Shown in pieces: positions 8,368 to 17,640 of a stretch of DNA of 64,000 nucleotides (position 1 is the stretch's first letter; each line of letters starts with the position of its first letter). Under the pieces are notes generated by a model. It saw only the letters and a list, made by a program, of their open reading frames with translations, was not told where the DNA came from and did not search any database. The DNA comes from an uncultured Clostridia bacterium (GTDB taxonomy: Bacteria > Bacillota > Clostridia > Christensenellales > Aristaeellaceae). The DNA is taken from the NCBI GenBank assembly GCA_946408995.1, contig CAMJUL010000008.1:1-64000 (forward strand), read 5' to 3'. Both the position numbers and the translations under genes were made by a program.

Positions 8368-8449
8368 CTTGCCGGAAATGCCTTATTTATTGGACTTTCG
8401 CGGCCTGTATGAAATTCATGCGTAGTTCCTACAAAGCTACCGGGTGCGG

Positions 8450-8495
8450 AGAGCACCGTGTTCACATCGCGGGGGTCACAGGTTCGAGTCCTGTT
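8450..8495 (+). tRNA. Second copy of tRNA-Val(CAC) fragment, both ends missing
   Basis: These 46 bases are identical to 98-143: D-stem 3' side, anticodon arm with CAC, and T arm. The acceptor strand and CCA are absent; after CCTGTT the sequence becomes a T-run (TTTTTTGG) and then the group IIC intron. The T-arm hairpin followed by T residues resembles a terminator, the type of site where IIC introns insert. Confidence 0.75.
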
Positions 8496-8503
8496 TTTTG
8501 GTT

Positions 8504-9122
<619 letters not shown>

Positions 9123-9123
<1 letters not shown>

Positions 9124-9151
9124 TGATTCCCTTTTTATCCTGTGGTATGAT
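9123..9151 (+). promoter_or_regulatory. Sigma-A promoter whose -35 straddles the intron end
   Basis: -35 TTGATT (9123-9128), 17-bp spacer, -10 TATGAT (9146-9151), then about 93 bases to the antiporter start. The first T of the -35 is the last base of the intron, so the promoter lies exactly at the 3' junction. Confidence 0.65.
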
Positions 9152-9244
9152 AATGGGGAAACAACAGGAATGGTTCTGCCGGCTTGAGATCCCTTCTTCG
9201 CGGGGTCGCAATGGTGTTTTGTCCAGAGGGACAGGAGGCGTATT

Positions 9245-10663
9245 ATGGCGGTCAGTGATGTGATGATGTCCCTGGCTTTGATGCTTCTGGGCGGTTTTTT
9301 CATGACCCGTCTGACCAAACTTGCAAAGCTCCCGAATGTTACCGCCTATATCCTGACGGGGATTTTGCTGGGACCGTATGTATTGAACCTGGTCCCAAAG
9401 CAATTTGTGAAAGCGGCCGAATTCCTGCCGGACCTGGCGCTGGCTTTTATCGCTTTCAGCGTGGGGGAGTTTTTTCGCTTTTCCACTTTGAAAAAAAACG
9501 GCTGGAAGGTGATCGTAATCACGCTGTTTGAGGCATTGACAGCATCTCTTGTTATTTTTGTCGCCTTCTATTTTGTGATGGGGGTGGATCTGCCATTTTC
9601 CGTGATGCTGGCTGCGCTTGCCAGTGCCACCGCGCCCGCCTCGACTTTGATGACGATCCGGCAATTCAAGGCAAAAGGGGATCTGGTAGACACCCTTTTG
9701 CAGGTGGTAGCGCTGGATGATGTCGTGGGACTGATCGCATACAGCGTTGCCATTTCCATCGCGATGTCTTCCATTTCTTTTACCTCCGGAAATGGATCCA
9801 AGGGACTCCTGATGACCATTGGCCTTCCGATTGCCCAGAACCTGCTTGCCCTGCTTCTGGGCTGCCTGTTTGGCCTGGCGTTGTATCTGCTGATGAAGCA
9901 CAAGCATTCGACGGATAACCGTTTGATCATTGCCCTGGCGGTTCTGATCGCTTTCTGTGCGCTGTGCTCTTTTCTGAATGTATCCCCGCTGCTCGGCTGT
10001 ATGGCCATTGGGATGATCTACATCAATACCAGCGACGACGAGCGACTGTTCAAACAGCTCAATTATTTTTCTCCCCCGATCCTGCTGCTGTTCTTTGTCC
10101 GGTCCGGCATGAGCTTCGATCTGAGCGCCCTTGGCGCGAAGGATACGATAGGCCCTTATTCGCTGCTTGTGATCGCCATCGTTTATTTTGTCCTTCGGAT
10201 CGTGGGCAAATATGTGGGCGCCTGGCTTGGATGCCTTGTGACCCACAAACCAGCCGCCACGCGGCGATACCTGGGCCTCGGCCTTGTACCGCAGGCGGGT
10301 GTGGCCATCGGTCTTGCTGCGATGTGCGCGCGCCTGCTCGGGGAGGGGATGGGCACCAATCTGCAGACCATCATCCTGTGCTCGAGCGTTCTGTATGAAC
10401 TGATCGGGCCAGTCTGCGGCAAACTATCGCTGTATTTATCGGGCTCTTACGGGAAGGACAACGATGAAGATGCTCCTGCCTCAAGCACAGGGGAGCCGTT
10501 GTCTGCCGTGGACGCTCTGATCGAAAGGATCAAACGCATCCAGATCGAAATGGAAAACGAGAAAAAACCAACGCCGGAGGAATCCGCTTTCGATGAGGCG
10601 GTCGACGAGCAGGAAGCGGCTGTGGATGGAAGACCGGGCGCCCGAAACCGGCTGTTCCGTTGA
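9245..10663 (+). CDS. CPA2-type cation:proton antiporter
   Basis: A 472-aa membrane protein with about 12 predicted helices covering residues 1-400 and a hydrophilic C-terminal tail of about 70 residues. The family signature includes AYILTGILLGPYV near 38 and ALDDVVGLIAYSV near 158, where the paired aspartates are expected to bind the ion. Homologues exchange Na+ or K+ for protons. The acidic tail has no clear RCK/TrkA domain. AGGAGG lies six bases before ATG 9245. It heads an operon with an MgtC/SapB protein and a MATE pump. Confidence 0.88.
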   Translation: MAVSDVMMSLALMLLGGFFMTRLTKLAKLPNVTAYILTGILLGPYVLNLVPKQFVKAAEFLPDLALAFIAFSVGEFFRFSTLKKNGWKVIVITLFEALTASLVIFVAFYFVMGVDLPFSVMLAALASATAPASTLMTIRQFKAKGDLVDTLLQVVALDDVVGLIAYSVAISIAMSSISFTSGNGSKGLLMTIGLPIAQNLLALLLGCLFGLALYLLMKHKHSTDNRLIIALAVLIAFCALCSFLNVSPLLGCMAIGMIYINTSDDERLFKQLNYFSPPILLLFFVRSGMSFDLSALGAKDTIGPYSLLVIAIVYFVLRIVGKYVGAWLGCLVTHKPAATRRYLGLGLVPQAGVAIGLAAMCARLLGEGMGTNLQTIILCSSVLYELIGPVCGKLSLYLSGSYGKDNDEDAPASSTGEPLSAVDALIERIKRIQIEMENEKKPTPEESAFDEAVDEQEAAVDGRPGARNRLFR

Positions 10664-10731
10664 ATGAACGAATTGCTGTTGCCTTTATCCTTGCAGAAGA
10701 AATAGGATTACTTGACAGTCCGGAGGAAGCC

Positions 10732-11445
10732 ATGACAGATTTGATCGGAAGCTGGATTGGTGAATGGGCATCTACCCTTACGGCGGGTGCGGTGTTGTTG
10801 AGGTTGGGGATTTCACTTTTGCTCTCCGCGGTCATCGGCTGGGAGCGGGCAAGCAAACGCCACAGTGCGGGCCTGAGAACGTTCATCCTTGTGTGTCTTG
10901 GCTCTACGACGGCGGCGCTTGTGGATTGCTTCATGCTTTCGCAGGAAAAGATGATCCTGCCGATCCTTTCCGCTTCGGTGCTGGTCGGTGTCGGCATCCT
11001 GAGCATTTCGTCGGTCCTGTACAGTTCCAAATCCCAAATCAAAGGGCTGACCACCGCTGTGGGATTGTGGGCCTGCTCAACCATGGGGATCGCCATCGGC
11101 ATAGGGTTCTATACTGCATCGCTGGGGGCTTTTGCCTGCATCCTGCTGTGCCTGCATGAATTGCCTGTCCTTGAACGGTATTTGAAGGACCGGTCCAACC
11201 ATTTTGAGATCCACCTTGAGCTGACCGACCGCAGACGGCTGCAGGACTTTATTACGACGCTCCGCCGTCTTGGGATCAGAATTGACGACATTGAATCCAA
11301 TCCGGCCTATATCCGTTCGGGACTGAGCGTCTATTCCATCTCTTTGACCATCACGCGGGAGGAATTGGAGCGATATAAGGCCCATTCCGATATCATCAAA
11401 GCCCTTTCCACGCTGGAATATGTCAGCTATATTGAGGAGATTTGA
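10732..11445 (+). CDS. MgtC/SapB family membrane protein
   Basis: The product is 237 aa. Four to five N-terminal helices carry the family pattern LLLSAVIGWERASKRHSAGLRT (around residues 28-50), followed by a cytoplasmic ACT-like C-terminal domain from about 150. MgtC-type proteins act in adaptation to low Mg2+ or acid and modulate ATP synthase in some pathogens; other members are uncharacterised. I chose ATG 10732 because GGAGG sits five bases upstream; an earlier ATG at 10660 overlaps the antiporter stop but lacks a binding site. Pairing with a proton antiporter suggests ion homeostasis. Confidence 0.85.
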   Translation: MTDLIGSWIGEWASTLTAGAVLLRLGISLLLSAVIGWERASKRHSAGLRTFILVCLGSTTAALVDCFMLSQEKMILPILSASVLVGVGILSISSVLYSSKSQIKGLTTAVGLWACSTMGIAIGIGFYTASLGAFACILLCLHELPVLERYLKDRSNHFEIHLELTDRRRLQDFITTLRRLGIRIDDIESNPAYIRSGLSVYSISLTITREELERYKAHSDIIKALSTLEYVSYIEEI

Positions 11446-11466
11446 TCCTTGGGGAGGAACGCACCC

Positions 11467-12897
11467 ATGCAGATAAGGCCTTCCCTGGACCGTCGGACGG
11501 TCCGGACGGTGTTCACATTGGCTTGGCCGACCATGCTGGAGCAATTGACGCAGACCCTGGTGCAGTACATCGATACAGCCATGGTCGGCGCCCTGGGCAC
11601 ATACGCGACCGCTGCGGTCGGTGCGACAAGCACGGTCAATTGGCTGATTGGCAGCACCATCTCGGCCCTTGGCGTCGGCTTCCTGGCGCAGATCTCCCAA
11701 TCCCTGGGGGCGGGGGACAAAAGCGAGGCGCGAAGGATCAGCGCACAGGCTTTTTCAGTAACGGTTATCGCCGGCATTTGCCTGACGGCGCTGACCATGT
11801 GGATCGCTCCCTATGTTCCCGTATGGATGCAGGTGGATACCGCCATCCAATCCCTGGCGGGCCAGTATTTTAGGATCCTGTATATGCCGATGCTGTTCAG
11901 GACCGCCTCGATCGTCCTCGGAACGGTCCTTCGTGCAGCAGGGGATACCAGGACTCCGATGCGTATTGGACTATTTGTCAATCTGATCAATATTGCGGCC
12001 AATTTCCTCCTGATCTTTCCCTCCCGTCCCCTCGTCGTGTTGGGAACGGAATTGACCCTTCCGGGCGCCGGCCTTGGCGTAGAGGGCGCAGCGTGGGCAA
12101 GCGCGGCCTCCTTTATCTTTGGAGGAGCCGCCATGACAGCGGCGCTTTGGCGCCATCCGGACGTTTCCCCCAAAGGCTGCCGGTTTAAGATGGACAAAGG
12201 GATTTTAAAGAGGTGCTTCAGGATCGCGCTTCCGAACCTGCTGCAGCGGTTTGCCACCTCCTTTGGCTATGTGGTTTTTGCAGCCATGATCAATGCCCTC
12301 GGGGATGTCTCGACAGCGGCCCATACCATCGCCAACACGGTTGAATCGGCGTTTTATATCCCGGGATGGGGCATGCAGACAGCGGCCGCCGCCCTGAGCG
12401 GCAGGACCTGGGGGGCCAGGGACGCAGGGGGATACCGGAAGCTGTCAAGATCCATTCTGTTTCTTGAAGTGACGCTGATGGTCCTATCCGGGCTTGCCCT
12501 TTTTGTGCTGGCCCCTCCGCTGGTCAGGCTGTTCAGCCGGGATGAGCAGGTCGTTCGTCTCGGGATCACGGTCCTGCGCATGGTCGCGCTCTCCGAACCC
12601 TTCTATGGGATCCCCATCGTTGTGGAAGGCATGATGCAGGGGGTGGGGAAAACGGTCGCGCCATTTGTATACAACGTAGTCGGGATGTGGTGTGTCCGGA
12701 TCCTGGGGACATGGATCTGTACCCGTTTCCTTGGCGGAGGACTGGTTTCTGCCTGGGGATGTATGATCGCACACAACCTGGTCCTGTGCGTCCTGTTCAC
12801 CTTCCATTATGTCAGCGGAAAAGCGGATCCATGGCGCACCCCACGAAGGGAAGGGGAAAGAGCAGAAAAACAGGAGCAGCGTGCCTGCTCTGATTGA
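11467..12897 (+). CDS. MATE family efflux transporter
   Basis: A 476-aa protein with 12 predicted helices in two MatE halves (LAWPTMLEQLTQTLVQYIDT near residue 18; FRIALPNLLQRFATSFGY near 252). Such pumps export cationic drugs or metabolites by Na+ or H+ antiport. ATG 11467 has GGGGAGG nine bases upstream; the TTG at 11449 precedes that site and is unlikely. It follows the MgtC/SapB gene by about 20 bases and so is probably co-transcribed with it and the antiporter. Confidence 0.92.
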   Translation: MQIRPSLDRRTVRTVFTLAWPTMLEQLTQTLVQYIDTAMVGALGTYATAAVGATSTVNWLIGSTISALGVGFLAQISQSLGAGDKSEARRISAQAFSVTVIAGICLTALTMWIAPYVPVWMQVDTAIQSLAGQYFRILYMPMLFRTASIVLGTVLRAAGDTRTPMRIGLFVNLINIAANFLLIFPSRPLVVLGTELTLPGAGLGVEGAAWASAASFIFGGAAMTAALWRHPDVSPKGCRFKMDKGILKRCFRIALPNLLQRFATSFGYVVFAAMINALGDVSTAAHTIANTVESAFYIPGWGMQTAAAALSGRTWGARDAGGYRKLSRSILFLEVTLMVLSGLALFVLAPPLVRLFSRDEQVVRLGITVLRMVALSEPFYGIPIVVEGMMQGVGKTVAPFVYNVVGMWCVRILGTWICTRFLGGGLVSAWGCMIAHNLVLCVLFTFHYVSGKADPWRTPRREGERAEKQEQRACSD

Positions 12898-12930
12898 TAA
12901 GAAAACCTATGAACAGGAGAACGTGGCAGC

Positions 12931-14688
12931 ATGGGGAATTACAGAAACTTTGAACTCGGCGTTTACTTTGTCGCGCATGGAACGCAGCGCACTTCCGGAG
13001 AACAGCTCGAAAAGGAGCTCGCATTTTTCCAGAAGTATATGCGACTGGACCATGTGTATCTGGAACCTTATCGGGGAGGACCGCTTGTGGAGGATGCCCG
13101 GGTACAAAGGTGCAAGCAGATCTTTGAGAGGCATGGGATACGGGTTTCCGGCGGACTGACAACGGTCGTGCGTCCTTTGGAAGGGGAAAACAAGCAGAGG
13201 ATGTTTGACACCGCCTGCTATAACGATCCGGCCATGCTGCGGGAACTGCAGGAGGCTTCGGAAGCCCTCGCAAGGCATTTCAACGAGTATATCATTGATG
13301 ATTTTTATTTCACCAATTGCACCTGTGAAACTTGCCGCGCTGAAAAAGACCGTTACAACCAGCTGCATGGCATCAAGGACGGGAGCTGGAAGGCCTATCG
13401 TCTGGATCTGATGGCCAGGATCAGCAAAGAGGTGATCATCGGACCGGCGAAAAAGATCAATCCCGGAATGAAAATCATCATCAAGTATCCGAACTGGGCG
13501 GAAAGCTATCAGGATACCGGGTACAATCCCAAGGCCCAGCGGGACTTGTTTGACGGGGTCTATACGGGCACGGAGACGCGGGACCCCCTTCGTCAGGACC
13601 AGCACCTGCCCAGGTACCTGAGCTTTTCACTGATGACCTATTTTGAGGCCATGTGCCCGGGGAAAAACGGGGGCGGATGGTTCGATCCCTTTGACCTGTA
13701 TTCGTTGGACCAGTATCTGGAGCAGGCTTACCTGACCGCTTTCAGCAAGCCCAGGGAACTGATGATGTTCTGTTTTCAGGCCCTGGCGAATCAGCCTGAA
13801 ATCCCGGCCTTGGGCTATCATCTGGATCGGTTGGACGACCTTCTGGACCATCTTGGGAAGCCGGTGGGCATTCCGTGCTATCTTCCTGACAACAGCCATG
13901 GCGAGGACAATGTGCAGGATTACCTGGGAATGAACGGCATTCCGATCCTTCTGACGCCTTATTTCCCTGAGGATGCGAAGACCGTCCTCCTGACTGCGGC
14001 TTCGGCAGAAGATCCGTGTATCATGGAAAAACTGGAGGCGTTCGTGGCTTCCGGCGGGACCGCCATTGTCACCAGCGGATTTTCCCGCCTGATGGAGAAA
14101 AGAGGGCTTCGGGCCCTTTCCAGCGTCTCCTTTGAGGGAAGAAGAGCGGAAGCGAGCGGATTTATGGTGGAGCGGCTTCCCGGTTCAGGCGGCGTACGCA
14201 TGGATGACATTCAGGGAAGGGAGGCTGTCGGATTTCCGGTGGCGGAATTCAGGAACAATTTTACCTGGGCGCTGGTCAAGTATGTCGACCGGGAAGAGAG
14301 TTTCGGCATGCTCCTGAAGGATACCTACGGCAAGGGAAAGCTGCTGACCCTGATCCCGCCGGATGTTTACAGCCGCATTCGCCTGCTGCCCCGCGAGGTG
14401 CTGACAAGGATCCGTGCGGAGATGGCGGTGGACGGGGTCTACATGGACGGCAAAGAGGGAATCAGCCTTTTTGTGTATGACAATCACACCCTGGTCCTGT
14501 ATCCCTATGTCCAGGAGGGAATGGAGCCTGCAGACGTGGAGATCCATCTCTCCGGGAAAGCGGAACTGACAGATCTTCAAACGGGACAAATAATCCCGCC
14601 CTTCAGACGTACGGAACGGGAAACCGTGTTCCGTGTCTTTACAAGGCCGGGGAAATACAGGGCGTACAAATATCAAAGGACGGAATAA
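12931..14688 (+). CDS. Putative glycoside hydrolase-like TIM-barrel protein with GATase-like domain
   Basis: I do not recognise a named family for this 585-aa protein. The first about 290 residues look like a (beta/alpha)8 barrel, with IIDDFYFTNCTCETC near 115, INPGMKIIIKYPNW near 185 and GVYTGTETRDP near 215. Residues about 310-400 (GIPCYLPDNSHGE, ILLTPYFPED, VASGGTAIVTSGF) resemble the GATase-like domain found in GH42-type enzymes. A beta-rich tail ends the protein. No signal peptide is present, so it is probably cytoplasmic. AGGAG precedes the ATG. It is last in the plus-strand operon and faces the glycosidase block. Confidence 0.6.
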   Translation: MGNYRNFELGVYFVAHGTQRTSGEQLEKELAFFQKYMRLDHVYLEPYRGGPLVEDARVQRCKQIFERHGIRVSGGLTTVVRPLEGENKQRMFDTACYNDPAMLRELQEASEALARHFNEYIIDDFYFTNCTCETCRAEKDRYNQLHGIKDGSWKAYRLDLMARISKEVIIGPAKKINPGMKIIIKYPNWAESYQDTGYNPKAQRDLFDGVYTGTETRDPLRQDQHLPRYLSFSLMTYFEAMCPGKNGGGWFDPFDLYSLDQYLEQAYLTAFSKPRELMMFCFQALANQPEIPALGYHLDRLDDLLDHLGKPVGIPCYLPDNSHGEDNVQDYLGMNGIPILLTPYFPEDAKTVLLTAASAEDPCIMEKLEAFVASGGTAIVTSGFSRLMEKRGLRALSSVSFEGRRAEASGFMVERLPGSGGVRMDDIQGREAVGFPVAEFRNNFTWALVKYVDREESFGMLLKDTYGKGKLLTLIPPDVYSRIRLLPREVLTRIRAEMAVDGVYMDGKEGISLFVYDNHTLVLYPYVQEGMEPADVEIHLSGKAELTDLQTGQIIPPFRRTERETVFRVFTRPGKYRAYKYQRTE

Positions 14689-14697
14689 TCCAAAGAG

Positions 14698-14740
14698 ATC
14701 AGGTCGGGAGCGCGATGCCTGTGCTCCCGACCTGATTTTG
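14698..14740. terminator. Strong intrinsic terminator between convergent genes
   Basis: A perfect 14-bp inverted repeat (ATCAGGTCGGGAGC at 14698-14711, complement at 14723-14736) is followed by TTTT. It ends the plus-strand operon. The minus-strand reading also has a short A/T flank, so it may serve the GH130 gene too. The rest of 14741-14840 shows no gene. Confidence 0.8.
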
Positions 14741-14840
14741 ATTGCGGTCCGTGAAGAAACGGCAAGGCGGAACGGTCTGGCTTGCCCGTGCCGGATCGAA
14801 TGATCAAAGCGGCTGAAAACCAGGCCGAATCCGGTCCCGC

Positions 14841-15812
14841 TTATTCAGCATGCTGCAGGATATAGTCGACCACTTCGTCCAAATGGGCGAAGGCGAGGGC
14901 GACCACGGTATCCGCCGCACCATAGTAGATGGCCAGGCGGCCGGTGTTCCCGTCGCACAGGGCGGCGCAGGGGAAAACCACATTGGGAACGTCTCCGACC
15001 CTTTCATAGCCTTCCTCAGGATGCAGAAGATAGGGCTTGCAGCGGGCCCTGACCTGCCAGGGTTTTTCCAGGTCCAGCAAGGCACCGCCCATGCTGTAGA
15101 TCATGCCGCTGCAGGAGGTGGCGACGCCGTGGTAGAACAGGAGCCAGCCCTCGTTGGTCTCGATGGGGATGGGACCGGCGCCGATTTTGGTCCAGGACCA
15201 GCCGCCGCACGCGCCCATGACATACCGGTGGCATCCCCAGTGCTCCAGATCGGGACTCTGGCTGAGGAAAATGTCCCCAAAGGGGGTGTGGCCGTTGTCA
15301 GATGGACGGGACAGCATGCAGTATTTGCCGTTGATTTTGCGGGGGAACAGAACGCCGTTGCGGTTGAATGGCAGGAAGGCGTTTTCAAGCCGGTAAAACG
15401 TCCTGAAATCCTCGGACCATGCGACGCCGATCGTAGGCCCATGGTACTGGGCGCACCAGGTAACGATGTACCGGCCGTCGATGAGGCATACGCGGGGATC
15501 ATACCCGCAGGCCTGTCCCGCGGGGGTCCCGTCCGTGTTGTACAATGTCAGCGGCTGATCCGAAAGGGTCCAGTCGATGCCATTCTCACTGGAGCCCAGG
15601 TAGAGCTTTTGCTGCATTTCCCGGTCATCGCAGCGGAAAACGCCCTCAAAATGGCCGTTGCGGTATACGACGGCGCTGTTGAATATGGTGTTGGCATATG
15701 GAATGTTCGCTTTGGTCACGATGGGGTTATCGGAATATCTCCATACGATGTCCCGGCTGGAAGAGGGTCTGTCCTGCCAGGGAAGATTCGGGATGGGAAT
15801 GGAAGCGTTCAA
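14841..15812 (-). CDS. GH130-family glycoside phosphorylase
   Basis: A 323-aa five-bladed propeller enzyme of the type that phosphorolyses beta-mannosides or short beta-1,4-manno-oligosaccharides in the cytoplasm. The signature GYDPRV, with the likely catalytic Asp near residue 104, is followed by YIVTWCAQYHGPTIGVA. Other blades include NGVLFPRKINGKYCMLSRPS and YYGAADTVVALAFA. The start is TTG 15812, with AGGAGG eight bases upstream; longer frames run through the previous gene's end. It is last in the arabinofuranosidase operon. The exact mannoside cannot be determined. Confidence 0.85.
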   Translation of the reverse strand: MNASIPIPNLPWQDRPSSSRDIVWRYSDNPIVTKANIPYANTIFNSAVVYRNGHFEGVFRCDDREMQQKLYLGSSENGIDWTLSDQPLTLYNTDGTPAGQACGYDPRVCLIDGRYIVTWCAQYHGPTIGVAWSEDFRTFYRLENAFLPFNRNGVLFPRKINGKYCMLSRPSDNGHTPFGDIFLSQSPDLEHWGCHRYVMGACGGWSWTKIGAGPIPIETNEGWLLFYHGVATSCSGMIYSMGGALLDLEKPWQVRARCKPYLLHPEEGYERVGDVPNVVFPCAALCDGNTGRLAIYYGAADTVVALAFAHLDEVVDYILQHAE

Positions 15813-15844
15813 GGCGGATACCTCCTGTAAGATGGTTGAAGGGG

Positions 15845-16153
15845 TCAGGGAAGCGGGGCTGGCCACTTCCCGGGGACGTGAGGGCAGCGCGCGTTTTTCC
15901 TTCGGGCGCGCAGCTCCACAAAACAGCCGCAGAGGCCGCAGGTGCCCCCACTGAGGGCGTCGCAGTTCCGGCAGCATTGAAGCCGTGCTTCGATCTCAGC
16001 GGAGGAGGCCCTTTGGCCGGGCGGAATGCTTTCAGACAAACGGTCCAGAAGATCCTTCAGATCAAACTCCAGGGAAAGATCCTCCAGAAGACAGCGCCGG
16101 CACAGGGGAAGGGAGGAAGAGACCCGGGAAAGCGCATCCAACGGCAGACTCAT
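15845..16153 (-). CDS. Small Cys-rich protein (DUF6171-like)
   Basis: A 102-aa protein with a CRRCLLEDL motif near residue 18 and a Cys cluster [18 protein letters not shown] near 60-77, followed by [15 protein letters not shown]. The six to eight cysteines suggest a zinc-binding fold. The pattern matches a small family of unknown function common in Clostridia. Its ATG overlaps the stop of the GH51 gene by four bases, so translation is probably coupled. Confidence 0.65.
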   Translation of the reverse strand: MSLPLDALSRVSSSLPLCRRCLLEDLSLEFDLKDLLDRLSESIPPGQRASSAEIEARLQCCRNCDALSGGTCGLCGCFVELRARRKNARCPHVPGKWPAPLP

Positions 16154-17610
16154 TTTAGCTCGACAGCCGCAACGGAGCAGGGCGGAAGGGTCAGCTGGAA
16201 CGCCCCCTGGGCATAGGAAATGTCCTTGAGATCCTTGAGGAACAGGGGGGACGCTTCAAAGGTATTGTGCTCAGCCATGTCGCCGTGGAGAATACGGCCG
16301 GCCGCCTCCTTCCGGCCGCTTCCACGCACGCTCACAGGCAGCGCCCGGTCGCAGGACAGGTTGGCGAGTGTCACGGTGATCACCCCATCCTTTTCGGAGG
16401 CCGAAGCGGACAGCCCGCATTGGCTCCATTCCCCTTCCCATACGGGGTCGGCCTCTACAAAGCAGTCGATTTGCTTTGCGTCCATGTGGGCTTTGTAAAG
16501 GTCAAACACGTGATAGGTGGGGGTGAGGATCATCTGTTCCCCTTCGGTGAGCAGGACCGACTGCAGCACATTCACGGTCTGCGCCAGGTTGGCCATGGCG
16601 ACCCTGCTGCAGTGACGGTTGAAGATGTTCAGCGTAATGGCCGCCACCAGGGCGTCCCGCATGGTGTTTTGCTGATAGAGGAAGCCGGGATTGGTTCCGG
16701 GTTCCACTTCAAACCAGGTTCCCCACTCGTCTACGATCAGGCCGACCTTTTTATCCGGGTCATAGCGGTCCATCAGGGCACTGTGGCGGGTAAGCAGTTC
16801 TTCCATATAGGCCGCGCGCTTGAGGGTGCGGTAATACTCCTCGGGGCCGAACCGGGTCGCGGACAGTTTGTCGTTCCAGTCGCCGCAGAGGGTGTAGTAG
16901 TGCAGGCTCAGACCGTCCATGAAACGGCCTGCGCGCTGCATCAGGACCTGTGTCCAGTTGTAGCCATCCGCGGAAGGACCACATGCGATTTTGTAAAGCC
17001 GGTTTTCCCCGTAGGTGCGGCAATAGGTGGCATAACGGCGGAATTCGTCCGCGTAGTATTCCGGCCGCATATTTCCCCCGCAGCCCCAGCTTTCGTTGCC
17101 GACCCCGAAAAACCGGACATTCCAGGCGTCTTCCCTGCCGTTGGCCCGCCGTTTGCGCACAACGGTGGAGTCTCCGTCACTGTTGAGGTATTCGATCCAT
17201 TCGGCCATTTCCCGGACCGTGCCGGAGCCTACATTGCCGTTGATATAGGGCTCGCAGCCGATCTGCCGGCAAAGCTCGAGAAACTCGTGGGTGCCAAAGG
17301 AGTTGTCCTCTACGATGCCGCCCCAGTTGGTATTGACCATGCGTCTGCGCGTCTCCTTGGGACCGATGCCGTCTTCCCAATGGTATTCGTCCGCAAAGCA
17401 GCCGCCCGGCCAGCGCAGCACAGGGACCCGGAGCCGTTTCAGGGCCTCGACCGCCGCCGTGCGCATGCCGTTTTTGTTGGGGATCGCGCTGCCCTCGCCG
17501 ACATATAGGCCCTGATAGATGCATCTGCCGAGATGTTCGGAAAAATGTCCGTAAATGTAGCGGGAAATGGTGCCTTCCGAGCGGGCAGGCTGAAGGGTGA
17601 TGGATGCCAT
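16150..17610 (-). CDS. Alpha-L-arabinofuranosidase, GH51
   Basis: This 486-aa cytoplasmic enzyme releases terminal arabinofuranose from arabinan or arabinoxylan oligosaccharides. It has the GH51 start ([20 protein letters not shown]), [19 protein letters not shown] near 66-84, the acid/base in VGNESWG (Glu173) and the nucleophile in VDEWGTW (Glu295), followed by the usual beta-sandwich tail ending in SVAAVELK. There is no signal peptide. AGGAGG lies before the ATG. It is encoded directly after a GH127 enzyme and before GH130. Confidence 0.95.
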   Translation of the reverse strand: MASITLQPARSEGTISRYIYGHFSEHLGRCIYQGLYVGEGSAIPNKNGMRTAAVEALKRLRVPVLRWPGGCFADEYHWEDGIGPKETRRRMVNTNWGGIVEDNSFGTHEFLELCRQIGCEPYINGNVGSGTVREMAEWIEYLNSDGDSTVVRKRRANGREDAWNVRFFGVGNESWGCGGNMRPEYYADEFRRYATYCRTYGENRLYKIACGPSADGYNWTQVLMQRAGRFMDGLSLHYYTLCGDWNDKLSATRFGPEEYYRTLKRAAYMEELLTRHSALMDRYDPDKKVGLIVDEWGTWFEVEPGTNPGFLYQQNTMRDALVAAITLNIFNRHCSRVAMANLAQTVNVLQSVLLTEGEQMILTPTYHVFDLYKAHMDAKQIDCFVEADPVWEGEWSQCGLSASASEKDGVITVTLANLSCDRALPVSVRGSGRKEAAGRILHGDMAEHNTFEASPLFLKDLKDISYAQGAFQLTLPPCSVAAVELK

Positions 17611-17640
17611 AAAAGTCCTCCTGTCTGAATGATGAGTGGG

